In this document: positions 43,203-51,880 of the stretch, one piece after another
How positions within the stretch are numbered: the stretch's first letter is position 1
Layout of the letters: each line of letters starts with the position of its first letter
NCBI RefSeq assembly: GCF_013266735.1
Contig: NZ_JABSNU010000011.1
Span: 62,001-126,000, forward strand
Source: Pedobacter foliorum
Lineage (GTDB): Bacteria; Bacteroidota; Bacteroidia; Sphingobacteriales; Sphingobacteriaceae
DNA: 64,000 bases
Reading direction: 5' to 3'
The notes under the pieces: model-generated
The model's input: the letters and a program-made list of their open reading frames with translations, nothing else
Told to the model about the DNA's origin: nothing
The model's database searches: none
Program-made: the position numbers and the translations under genes

Positions 43203-43736
43203 TTACTGAATTTTTCCGGAGAAAGCACCCTGCTCAACAAATGATTCTTTACCTGTGTTATTATAAGCGATCGCATAAAATGTACCTTCAATGGTATTAC
43301 CATCCAGTTTGGTAATGTTAATCTCTCCGCCTCCTTTTCCTGTAGCAGAGAAGCGTTCGGTAGAGTAATTAAGGCTCATGTCGCCTGGTTTTGTATAATC
43401 TTTGCTTAATACAATTCCACCAGTACCACCATTATAAGTTAAAGTAATTGTACCTGTAGCTGTGATTTTTTGCAACAATACAATGCTGATAGATTCATTG
43501 CTGCCATCTTTAATCGCCGATAGGGTAAAAGTAGTTAACCCATTAACTGTTATTTGTGTAATACCCACTTTGGTAGATGAAAATTTACCTAAGCTGGCAG
43601 TTCCATCGAAACCGTAATTGCCCGCTGTGAGCGTTGCATTGCCTGAGGTAGTTTCAGGTTGGTCGCTTTTGTTCTTTTTACAAGCTGTTATTATCAGCAT
43701 TGCCAACACAAGTTGGCTAAAAAGTATTTTTTTCAT
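43203..43736 (-). CDS. lipoprotein of unknown function
   Basis: A 177-aa lipoprotein: signal with lipobox LIITAC (Cys near 19) and a Lys/Asn/Ser linker. The mature part is almost all beta strand, with Gly/Thr-rich repeats (FTLSAIKDGSNESISIVLLQ, GTITLTYNGGTGGIVLS, GEINITKLDGNTIEGTFYA). It resembles small DUF-type beta-sandwich lipoproteins common in Bacteroidota. Function unknown. Divergent from the 43967 operon, with a palindrome between them. Confidence 0.72.
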   Translation of the reverse strand: MKKILFSQLVLAMLIITACKKNKSDQPETTSGNATLTAGNYGFDGTASLGKFSSTKVGITQITVNGLTTFTLSAIKDGSNESISIVLLQKITATGTITLTYNGGTGGIVLSKDYTKPGDMSLNYSTERFSATGKGGGEINITKLDGNTIEGTFYAIAYNNTGKESFVEQGAFSGKIQ

Positions 43737-43848
43737 GTTTTATAATTTAAGAGATATTAGGATAGAATAGTTTTTATGGCAATTGTGCTTGATCAAAATT
43801 CTGCCAAAATTTAGAACCCTACAATAAGGATTGGTGCTAATAATGATG

Positions 43849-43888
43849 GGTATAAATACCTATTGTGGTTAAAATAGGTACTTATACC
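43849..43888. promoter_or_regulatory. 16-bp inverted repeat between divergent operons, possible operator
   Basis: Arms 43849-43864 and 43873-43888 are inverted copies (15 of 16), loop gtggttaa. Each arm contains a near-palindrome GGTAnnnATACC/GGTAnnTATACC, with centres 28 bp apart, about three helical turns. It lies 79 bp before the start of the TPR-MORN-kinase operon and 113 bp before the divergent lipoprotein gene, a usual place for a dimeric regulator. Confidence 0.6.
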
Positions 43889-43966
43889 TATGAGATTTAG
43901 GATTACACCCTATTGAAGCCAGATTGATTTCAATGTACCTTCGATAAACAATTAACTCATACTAAA

Positions 43967-44449
43967 ATGAAAGTACTTATTGCAACATTATTTTGTGCTT
44001 TATCAATACAAGCTTTTGCACAAAAACCAGATTATGTTGGTGTCTACAAAGACATTATGGCCAGCGGTGCCGAGAATTTCAAAGGATTTGTTGGAGAAAA
44101 ATTCTTGGAAAATGATAAGGGTATCTATTATAAAGCATCAATAAATCAGGTTGATGCAGACACAGTGTATTTTGCAAATTTGAAGCTTGTTGGTGAATTA
44201 GGGTATTATGCTGTTTATCACAATTATAACCTTAAACAAATTGAGGTACAAAAACAGATGAATGAATTTATGAACGACTATAACTATCAAGGATTGGCAA
44301 AGGTTTCACTTTTACCCCAGGGAAAGGTTGATTATATGTTAATGACTAATATAAAGAATGGTAAATGGATGGCCGCGTTGGTAAGTGATCATGATAAGAA
44401 TGAGCTACAAGTCTGGGTTTTTGCTGGATGGTATGAAGATAAAAAATAA
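43967..44449 (+). CDS. small secreted protein of unknown function
   Basis: A 160-aa protein with signal peptide (residues 1-18, ending AFAQ). Mature part starts KPDYVGVYKDIMASGAENFKGFVGEK, mixed alpha and beta. I recognise no family. It is the first gene of a compact four-gene operon (2 bp to the TPR gene, 4 bp on to the MORN gene, 48 bp to the histidine kinase), which implies a shared task. Confidence 0.7.
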   Translation: MKVLIATLFCALSIQAFAQKPDYVGVYKDIMASGAENFKGFVGEKFLENDKGIYYKASINQVDADTVYFANLKLVGELGYYAVYHNYNLKQIEVQKQMNEFMNDYNYQGLAKVSLLPQGKVDYMLMTNIKNGKWMAALVSDHDKNELQVWVFAGWYEDKK

Positions 44450-44451
44450 GT

Positions 44452-45630
44452 ATGAAAACGATATTTTTAAACCTATTTCTTAATTTTGCTGCAGTTGCTT
44501 TGTTCGCTCAATCTGTAGAAGAACAACAGGCCTTTAAACTTTTCGAAAGTGGTAAAAAGGCCGAAGCTGTAGCGGCGTTCGAAAAAATAATTACTGGTAA
44601 TCCAAACAACCTCGATGCAATTAAAGCCCTTGGTTTTATTTATTTGGAATTGGGTAAAAATCAGGAAGCTTATCAAGTATCTTCAAAAGGTTTGTCGCTC
44701 AATAAAAACGACGATAACCTGAGCATCAACAAAGCCAGAGCAGCGGTGAAAATTGGTAAGGCCGATGAGGCAATTATGCTTATGGATGCCTGCATTGCCA
44801 GAGATGCCAATTTTTTTATGCCTTATGTTGTTAAAGGGAATGCCTTGGATGCACAGGATAAAATTCAACAGGCCATTGGTATGTATAGCAAAGCTATTCA
44901 ACTCAATCCTAATTTCCCCAATGTCTATTTAGACCGTGGAAATGATTTTGTGGCTATTAGTCGTTATACTCAAGGTATTGCTGATTATGACAAGGTTATT
45001 TCTTTAGCTCCTGAAAGCAATGAAGCCTTCAATATGCGGGGTGTGGCGAATTATCGTTTAGAAAAGTATGATGAGGCTCTTACGGATTATACAAAAGCGA
45101 TAGCACTAGGTAATTTTTATGCAATTATTAATAGAGGAGTTGTTTACAAGGAGCAAGGGAAGAATGATTTGGCCAAGTCTGACTTTAATAAAGCCATTGG
45201 TTTGCAACCTAATAATGCAGGTGATGCATATTTTAATCTTGCAGATGTATTGCTTCATGAACAAAACTATGATGGGGCCTTATTGAATATTGAAAAAGCT
45301 GTAGCAGTAAGGCCAAACAGTGCACTCTATCAATCTCTGTATGCAAGCACTTTGCTCAGCCTGAAAAGAGATAACGATGGACTGGCTGCTGCCGAAAAGG
45401 TTTTGGCTTTGGATGCTAAAAGTAGAGACGGCTTTATATATAAAGCAACTGCTTTAAGTAACCTGAAGCGTATTGATGAAGCCATAAAAACCATCACACA
45501 GGGGATAAGTGTATATCCAGACTTCTATTTGATGTACAAGTTGAGAAGTTTTATTTATAAGCAGAATGGTAAAGCTGATTTAGCAGAAATGGATGAAGCC
45601 AAAGCGAAGCAGTTGGGTATAAAAGATTAA
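44452..45630 (+). CDS. TPR-repeat protein, exported
   Basis: A 392-aa protein with signal peptide (residues 1-19, ending LFAQ) followed by about ten tetratricopeptide repeats (EAVAAFEKIITGNPNNLDAIKALG, IGMYSKAIQLNPNFPNVYLDRG, QGIADYDKVISLAPESNEAFNMRG and so on) up to the C-terminus. TPR arrays bind peptides or proteins; here probably in the periplasm. Second gene of the operon that ends with a TPR-containing histidine kinase. Confidence 0.86.
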   Translation: MKTIFLNLFLNFAAVALFAQSVEEQQAFKLFESGKKAEAVAAFEKIITGNPNNLDAIKALGFIYLELGKNQEAYQVSSKGLSLNKNDDNLSINKARAAVKIGKADEAIMLMDACIARDANFFMPYVVKGNALDAQDKIQQAIGMYSKAIQLNPNFPNVYLDRGNDFVAISRYTQGIADYDKVISLAPESNEAFNMRGVANYRLEKYDEALTDYTKAIALGNFYAIINRGVVYKEQGKNDLAKSDFNKAIGLQPNNAGDAYFNLADVLLHEQNYDGALLNIEKAVAVRPNSALYQSLYASTLLSLKRDNDGLAAAEKVLALDAKSRDGFIYKATALSNLKRIDEAIKTITQGISVYPDFYLMYKLRSFIYKQNGKADLAEMDEAKAKQLGIKD

Positions 45631-45634
45631 TGAA

Positions 45635-46531
45635 ATGAATACCATAAAATATATACTGCTTTTCTTTATAGTGATGACATCAAAAGCCTATTCGCAATGT
45701 AAAAGCGGGGATTGCAAGAACGGAACAGGTACTTATGATTTTGGGTGGTGCATTTATACCGGCCAGTTTAAAAATGAAAAGCCGGATGGTAATGGCCTGA
45801 TGAAATATGATGATTACACTTTTGAGGGGAGCTTTAAAGATGGCTTAGAGGATGGGAAAGGTACTATCACTTATAAAAATGGTAAAAAGGAAAACGTGTT
45901 CTATAACAAAGGCACAAAAATAAAAGCAGATGAAAAAGTTGCTGCTTCAGATTGGAAAGAGTTAGAAGGCCAAAGTGATGATTGTATAAAAGGAAATTGT
46001 ATTACAGGTTTCGGAACGGTGTTGTTCGCTAGTGGCAATAAATATGTGGGCAACTTTGTTAACCGAAAAAAACATGGAAACGGTGTGTTTTATTTCACTA
46101 ATGGAGACAAATTTGAAGGTGTTTTTAAGAATGATTTAAAAGACAACGGAACTTATACATTTAATAATGGCTATACCTACACTGGTGAATTTTTAAATGA
46201 TGATTTTTATAATGGAATGTTCAAAGCCCCATCTGGTAATAGTGTTGCTATGAATAATGGAAAAGTTGTTACTCCGCTAGCTACAATTACCTCTGATGAG
46301 AAGGGTACAGGCTGTCAAAACAAAGTTTCTTGTCCACGTTGTCATGGAAAGGCCATAGAATCCAAACCTATTGAACAAAAACTGTCCTGGTCTACAAAAG
46401 ATACCTATTCTGTTGATAGGTATGGTAATAAAACAACCAATTATGTTGGTCAATCCGGCGGTGGCACATACCAAATTCCCAATTATGTGGCTTGTTCTCG
46501 GTGTGGGGGTAAAGGTTTCATCTGTAAATAA
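45635..46531 (+). CDS. MORN-repeat protein with C-terminal CxxC zinc-finger-like motif
   Basis: A 298-aa exported protein (signal 1 to about 21). It holds about five MORN repeats (YTGQFKNEKPDGNGLMKYDD, FEGSFKDGLEDGKGTITYK, YVGNFVNRKKHGNGVFYF, YTGEFLNDD) in two blocks, each opened by a CxxGxCxxGxGT pattern. The last 60 residues carry CPRCHGKAIES and CSRCGGKGFIC, like the CxxCxGxG units of DnaJ. MORN repeats often bind lipid surfaces in eukaryotes; the role in bacteria is not clear. It lies 4 bp after the TPR gene. Confidence 0.82.
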   Translation: MNTIKYILLFFIVMTSKAYSQCKSGDCKNGTGTYDFGWCIYTGQFKNEKPDGNGLMKYDDYTFEGSFKDGLEDGKGTITYKNGKKENVFYNKGTKIKADEKVAASDWKELEGQSDDCIKGNCITGFGTVLFASGNKYVGNFVNRKKHGNGVFYFTNGDKFEGVFKNDLKDNGTYTFNNGYTYTGEFLNDDFYNGMFKAPSGNSVAMNNGKVVTPLATITSDEKGTGCQNKVSCPRCHGKAIESKPIEQKLSWSTKDTYSVDRYGNKTTNYVGQSGGGTYQIPNYVACSRCGGKGFICK

Positions 46532-46579
46532 AATTAGCTATCTTGTAAAGATATATTTGCTACTTTATAAATACGCTTG

Positions 46580-48313
46580 ATGAAGTATTTGACTTGCCTG
46601 CTCTATTTTTTATTGCTCTCTGGCCAGGCTGATGCCCAAAGACAAAATGCTGCTACTAAATTGCAAGTAGCAATTGATTCAATGAATAAGGGCAATACGG
46701 ATACTGCAGAAGTATTGTTTAATCAGGTTATTGTAGAGGCTAGTAAAAGTAATAATTTTGATTTGATCGCCCGGGCTAAAATGAATGTTGGCCGGATTTA
46801 CGCAGATAAGGGAAGAAATGTTATTGCGCTGGGGCTATATCAAGAAGCGCTTACGCAAGCAGAAAGTGTTCAGAATCGAAAATTACAAGCTGCTATCCTC
46901 AAACACATTGGTGCTTTATACATCAGTTGGAAAAAATTCAATGAAGCATTAACCTATTATAACAAAGCAGAACAGTTAGCTGTGGCTGTTGGTGATGAGG
47001 AATTAATCGCCGATTGCCAGAATAACAAGGGTACGGTATATGAACAGCAAAAGAAGTTTGACGAGGCAATAAAGGTCTACAAAAATGCGCTGGATATTTA
47101 CACCAGAAAAAATATTACAGCAAAAATTTCTATGGCCTTGAGCAACGTAGCCATTGTTTATAAATTTCAGAAAAACTATCAGGAATCGCTTAAGTACAAT
47201 TTTAAAGCCATTTCATTGTCCGAAAAAACAGGGGATGAGTGGATGATGGCAGCGACCTATAACAATATAGGAAACCTCTACGGCGAGATCGGAGATTATA
47301 AGAATGCCATTCTATATTGTGAGCGAGCACTTTCCATTGCAAAAAAAATAGACGCATTAGAGATAGTGGAATCTATATACGACAGTATGGCTGAGGCAGC
47401 TGCCAAAGCAGGGGATTACAAAAATGCCTATGCTTATAGAAAGCAGTTTTCAGCAGCGATGGATCAATTCATTAACATCGAAAATGCCAAACAACTGTCT
47501 GAATTGAATGTCAAATATGAGACAGAAAAAAAGCATAAAATCATTCAGCAGCAGCAATTTGAAATCACTAAAAGAAATTACTGGCTGTTGGTTGCTACCC
47601 TGATATTTATACTGGTTTTACTTGCCCTTTATTTTAGTTATCGGGTTTATAGACATAAACAGGAGCAGAAGTTGCAGCAAGAAGTATTCAGACAAAAGGA
47701 GGTTTCGGCTAAGGCTTTGTTTGAAGGAGAGCAGAATGAACGAATCCGTATTGCCCGGGATTTGCACGATGGGCTGGGCCAAATGCTTTCTTTGGTTAAG
47801 ATGAATTTGTCTTCTGTAGAAAAGCCAGTTCCGTCTTTAGAGCAATCAATGAAACTGGTTGATCAAACCATTGATGAACTGCGGAGAATTTCACATAATT
47901 TAATACCGGAAGCACTTAATTTTGGGATATTCCAAGCGTTGGAAGACCTTGCTGAAAAGATCAATGCATCTGGCAGTACCCATATGGAAATAGACATTGA
48001 ACAGGGCTTAATTGAGCGGAAGTTTGAAATGTTAAAAGAGTTGTCCATTTACAGGGTGGTACAGGAAATTGTAAACAATATGATCAAACATGCCAGAGCC
48101 AGCCAGATTCATTTGACCATTGGTACTAATGATATCGGGATTGTATTGCGGATAAGTGACAATGGATGTGGACTGGACGAAGATGCAATTGGGCGTTCAA
48201 AAGGTATTGGCTGGAATAATATCCATACCAGAGTACACCTTTTAGATGGAAAAATCAAAATACATTCAGAAAAATTATCGGGTACGCAAATAGAAATATT
48301 TTTACCACTCTAG
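46580..48313 (+). CDS. sensor histidine kinase with periplasmic TPR domain
   Basis: About 577 aa from the ATG at 46580; the TTG one codon earlier is unlikely. Signal peptide, then seven or so TPRs (about 30-300), one membrane segment (WLLVATLIFILVLLALYF), a coiled coil, a HisKA_3 dimerisation domain with His396 in ARDLHDGLGQ, and HATPase_c (VVQEIVNNMIKHA, then DNGCGLDE). This is a NarL/LuxR-partner type kinase. No response regulator lies in this window next to it, so its partner is elsewhere. Last gene of the operon. Confidence 0.9.
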   Translation: MKYLTCLLYFLLLSGQADAQRQNAATKLQVAIDSMNKGNTDTAEVLFNQVIVEASKSNNFDLIARAKMNVGRIYADKGRNVIALGLYQEALTQAESVQNRKLQAAILKHIGALYISWKKFNEALTYYNKAEQLAVAVGDEELIADCQNNKGTVYEQQKKFDEAIKVYKNALDIYTRKNITAKISMALSNVAIVYKFQKNYQESLKYNFKAISLSEKTGDEWMMAATYNNIGNLYGEIGDYKNAILYCERALSIAKKIDALEIVESIYDSMAEAAAKAGDYKNAYAYRKQFSAAMDQFINIENAKQLSELNVKYETEKKHKIIQQQQFEITKRNYWLLVATLIFILVLLALYFSYRVYRHKQEQKLQQEVFRQKEVSAKALFEGEQNERIRIARDLHDGLGQMLSLVKMNLSSVEKPVPSLEQSMKLVDQTIDELRRISHNLIPEALNFGIFQALEDLAEKINASGSTHMEIDIEQGLIERKFEMLKELSIYRVVQEIVNNMIKHARASQIHLTIGTNDIGIVLRISDNGCGLDEDAIGRSKGIGWNNIHTRVHLLDGKIKIHSEKLSGTQIEIFLPL

Positions 48314-48428
48314 CTATTCCTGCCCTTTTCAATAGGGATAATCTGAAAATACAATCAATTCACATTTGGTAAGAATATGCTATTCTTCCTATTCTCCTGC
48401 ATTAGAAAGTTTTTTATTTTTTTTTGAA

Positions 48429-48456
48429 TCATTTGGGTTGCTTGGGGTACTTGTTA
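48429..48456 (+). promoter_or_regulatory. ECF-sigma promoter candidate, copy A (SusC1)
   Basis: TCATT (48429-48433), 10 nt, GGGGTACTTGTTA (48444-48456). Same order and spacing as copies at 54554 and 61059. It lies 109 bp before the SusC1 start; the leader in between is A-rich with several aatcaa repeats. Confidence 0.72.
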
Positions 48457-48565
48457 GTAAATAACCAATTACTAATCACAAATCCTTAAAGCAAGAAACA
48501 GACAGAGAAACTGATGAACTAATCAAGCAAAAAATCAACAAATCAAGAACAAACAAACCAAATGT

Positions 48566-51500
48566 ATGAAACTTAAAAATTTACTTTTTAGTAGGGCATC
48601 TATTTTTATGCTCGCATTACTGGGGGGGAGTTTAGCATCGGCAGCAACCGAATTAAGCCATCCAGTAATTGTAAAAGCAAGGCCAAATAGCACCAAAAAA
48701 TATGTCGCCCCTAGAACAATTAGTCTAAACGAACCGTTGGGCCAATTGTTAAATAATACTGCTTTTGCCAGCGTTAAAGGTAAAGTAGTTGATAATAAAG
48801 GGGAAGGATTACCTGGAATTAGCGTTAAGGTTGAACGCACAGGTGTTTCCTCGCAAACAGATGGAAGTGGTAATTTTCAAATTATAGCAGAGGCCGGCGA
48901 TGTAATATCTTTTAGCGCCATTGGTTATATGCCAAAAAAAATTACTATTTCAAATGAGAAAACAGTATTGTCTATTACACTTGAGGAGGACAATAAAAAA
49001 TTAGAGGAAATAGTTGTAGTGGGGTATGGGGCGCAAAAAAAGGTAAGCGTAACCGGAGCCATTAGTACTATAAAAACAGCTGACATTGCAAGCATTCCAG
49101 TTAGTAATTTATCAAATGCATTAGCCGGACGATTACCTGGGGCTACAATTGTAGGTTCGTCGGGTTTGTCTGGTGCCGCATCAAGCATTCGTATACGTGG
49201 TAGTTTTGTTGAACCGCTTTATGTAATTAATGGAATCATTAAGTCGAAAGCTGATTTTGATGCCTTGAATGCAAATGAGGTAGAAAGTATTAGTATCCTA
49301 AAAGATGCAGCTACTGCATCTATTTATGGTTCAAAAGCCGGTGACGGGGTTGTTTTAGTTACCACTAAAAAAGGCGTCGTTCAAAAGCCAACTTTTGATT
49401 ATTCGAACTCTTTTTCAGTTTCCAATACAACTCAACCACAGCAAGATTATACCGCTACTGAAGAGTTGAGGTATGATAATAATGTGGCGAGAGGAAAGGG
49501 GCAACCTGAACAGTATGGCAAGGATATTTTTGATTATTTTAAAGATAAAAGCTATAGCATTAACGATTACATATGGCGGAATCCTACTGTTCAGGAACAC
49601 AATATAGGTTTACGTGGTGGATCAGAAATCATACAATATAATATGAACTTATCCTATCATACAGAAAATGGTTCATATAATAATTTAGATTTTAATCGTT
49701 ATAATTTCCGTTCTGATATTACAGCAAATGTATCAAAAAGAATAAAGATTAACTTAAACCTTAGTGGTAACCAACGCAATTATAACAGATGGTATTGGCC
49801 TTATGATGATCCAGCAAGTAACACTGTTGGAGATTTTTATCGTGCTACTTTTAACTGGACCCGTCTTTATCCGTTTTATGTAGATGGTTCTGGAAATCCA
49901 TCTTATAATAGCAACGATTTACCGGTAATTGCAGGCTCCTGGAGCCCTGTTTGGGCCGTTAATAATAGCCCGGCTTATATACATAATAAATTACGTAATC
50001 TAGATGGGATTTTGCGATTTGATTTAGATTTAGGCGAATATATACCTGGCTTATCTACTGCTCTTCAGGCTCAATACAATGCTAATGATAATAATATTAA
50101 ATCATTTGTTGTTTTTAATCAGGTTTATAAATTTCAAACGAACACAAATAGCCTAAATAATAAATTTGTTCCGGGACCTATTGACCCCAAACTAATCAAT
50201 ATTCATACAATGAGTAATGATTATCCAAATATTAAAGAAGGATTTGGATTGGGTGATTCCAATACTTTAAATTGGTTTTTAAACTACAATAGAACTTTTG
50301 GTAAGCATGCAATAACCGCTATGGCTGTTTATGAGCAAGCGAGAACAAATTTTAAGAGTTTGTCTGGCATGCGACAAAAACTGCTTGTTAATAATATTGA
50401 TCAACTTTTTAACGCATCAGATGATGCGGTTAATAGTACTTTTTCTGGTCGTGAAAGTATAGAAACACGTTCTTCTGTTATTGGACGTTTAAATTACAGT
50501 TATGCAGATAAGTATATAGCAGAATTCTCATTTCGGGAAGATGGTAATTTCAGGTTTGCACCAGGTAAACGATGGGGATTTTTCCCTTCTGTGTCCGCAG
50601 CTTGGCGTTTAGGTCAAGAGAATTTTATGAAAGATATAGAGTGGTTGTCTGAATTAAAATTACGTGGATCCTATGGTACTTCTGGCAACGACTTATTTGG
50701 TACAACATCAGACCCTATTGCTCCGTTTCAATGGAGCCAGAATTTCGTTAAAGCTAGTGGTACCGTTTTTGGATCAAGCCTGGCTGATGGACTTGCACCA
50801 GGTACATTGCCTAATCCAGATATCACCTGGTCGACTACGAAAATGCTTAACATTGGGTTAGATTTTGGCTTTCTAAATAATCGGTTAACCGGTTCCGCGG
50901 AGTATTTTACAAAAAAAACTTCTGATATTTTAGGTAGAAGGCTCGCTTCTACTCCTAATACTTTAGGCGCAATTTTGCCAGCTGTAAATTATGCTGCAAG
51001 GTCTTGGAAAGGTTATGAACTCTCACTTGGCTGGAACGATACTAAAGGAGAAATTAACTATTCAGTTTTTGCAAACATGGGTTACTCTAAAGATCAATGG
51101 GATGTTTTTGATCAAGCTGCTGCACTAACGGATGGCACTTATTTAAACAACTGGCAGAGCATGATTGGTCATCCCAATAACAGAATAAGAGGTCTTCAGT
51201 CATTGGGTATAATTCGTACCCAAGAGCAATTAGATGCATTACCGTCAACTTATATGCAATATGGTTCTAAACCAAAGTTGGGCTATATTTTGTATAAAGA
51301 TATTAGAGGAGCGGGTTTCTCTGAGGGGCCTGACGGTAAAATTGATGATAACGATATGACTTACTTGTCTGACAATGCAATTCCACGTATTAATTTTGGC
51401 TTTGGCTTTCGCATAGCCTGGAAAGGTATTTCATTATCTAGTCTTTTTCAGGGTGTAAGCGCATATGATAAAATAGTGAACACAGGGAATACTTCATCTG

Positions 51501-51868
51501 GTGGTGTATTCCAGACAGGTGACCGACCATATTTTGCAATTTGGGCTAGAGATTACTGGACCCCTGAAACACCTAATGCCAAATATCCAATGGCTTCTGA
51601 TATGTTTGGCGATCAGAATGTTGGTGGTGGCCCTTCAACTTTTTGGATTCGAAATGGGGCCTATATTCGTTTAAAGAACATTGATTTGGGGTATGAGTTG
51701 CCTGATAAATGGATTAAACACCTTGGTTTACAAAAAGTAAGGGTTTTTGCTAATGGTACCAATCTATTTGTAATCTCTGGCTTTAAAGAACATGACCCTG
51801 AACAAGAACGTTTAGATTCTTACCCCTTAATGAAAACATATACTGCGGGTTTAAATGTTACATTTTAG
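48566..51868 (+). CDS. SusC/RagA-family TonB-linked outer membrane protein (SusC1, no STN domain)
   Basis: A 1100-aa TonB-dependent transporter. Signal peptide (1 to about 26), a carboxypeptidase-regulatory-like beta domain (about 70-145, VKGKVVDNKGEGLPGISVKV), then the plug from EEIVVVGYGAQKKVSVTGA (about 148), and a 22-strand barrel to the aromatic C-terminus (TAGLNVTF). It imports glycan pieces together with the SusD lipoprotein encoded 12 bp later. It lacks the signalling STN domain found in SusC2, although the two proteins are clearly paralogous over their whole length. Confidence 0.94.
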   Translation: MKLKNLLFSRASIFMLALLGGSLASAATELSHPVIVKARPNSTKKYVAPRTISLNEPLGQLLNNTAFASVKGKVVDNKGEGLPGISVKVERTGVSSQTDGSGNFQIIAEAGDVISFSAIGYMPKKITISNEKTVLSITLEEDNKKLEEIVVVGYGAQKKVSVTGAISTIKTADIASIPVSNLSNALAGRLPGATIVGSSGLSGAASSIRIRGSFVEPLYVINGIIKSKADFDALNANEVESISILKDAATASIYGSKAGDGVVLVTTKKGVVQKPTFDYSNSFSVSNTTQPQQDYTATEELRYDNNVARGKGQPEQYGKDIFDYFKDKSYSINDYIWRNPTVQEHNIGLRGGSEIIQYNMNLSYHTENGSYNNLDFNRYNFRSDITANVSKRIKINLNLSGNQRNYNRWYWPYDDPASNTVGDFYRATFNWTRLYPFYVDGSGNPSYNSNDLPVIAGSWSPVWAVNNSPAYIHNKLRNLDGILRFDLDLGEYIPGLSTALQAQYNANDNNIKSFVVFNQVYKFQTNTNSLNNKFVPGPIDPKLINIHTMSNDYPNIKEGFGLGDSNTLNWFLNYNRTFGKHAITAMAVYEQARTNFKSLSGMRQKLLVNNIDQLFNASDDAVNSTFSGRESIETRSSVIGRLNYSYADKYIAEFSFREDGNFRFAPGKRWGFFPSVSAAWRLGQENFMKDIEWLSELKLRGSYGTSGNDLFGTTSDPIAPFQWSQNFVKASGTVFGSSLADGLAPGTLPNPDITWSTTKMLNIGLDFGFLNNRLTGSAEYFTKKTSDILGRRLASTPNTLGAILPAVNYAARSWKGYELSLGWNDTKGEINYSVFANMGYSKDQWDVFDQAAALTDGTYLNNWQSMIGHPNNRIRGLQSLGIIRTQEQLDALPSTYMQYGSKPKLGYILYKDIRGAGFSEGPDGKIDDNDMTYLSDNAIPRINFGFGFRIAWKGISLSSLFQGVSAYDKIVNTGNTSSGGVFQTGDRPYFAIWARDYWTPETPNAKYPMASDMFGDQNVGGGPSTFWIRNGAYIRLKNIDLGYELPDKWIKHLGLQKVRVFANGTNLFVISGFKEHDPEQERLDSYPLMKTYTAGLNVTF

Positions 51869-51880
51869 TCTATAAAAATT

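Noticed and set aside
48541..48565. A-rich leader with aatcaa repeats before SusC1 as a possible array
   Set aside because: The units are short and irregular; such A-rich unstructured leaders are common before start codons in AT-rich Bacteroidota.
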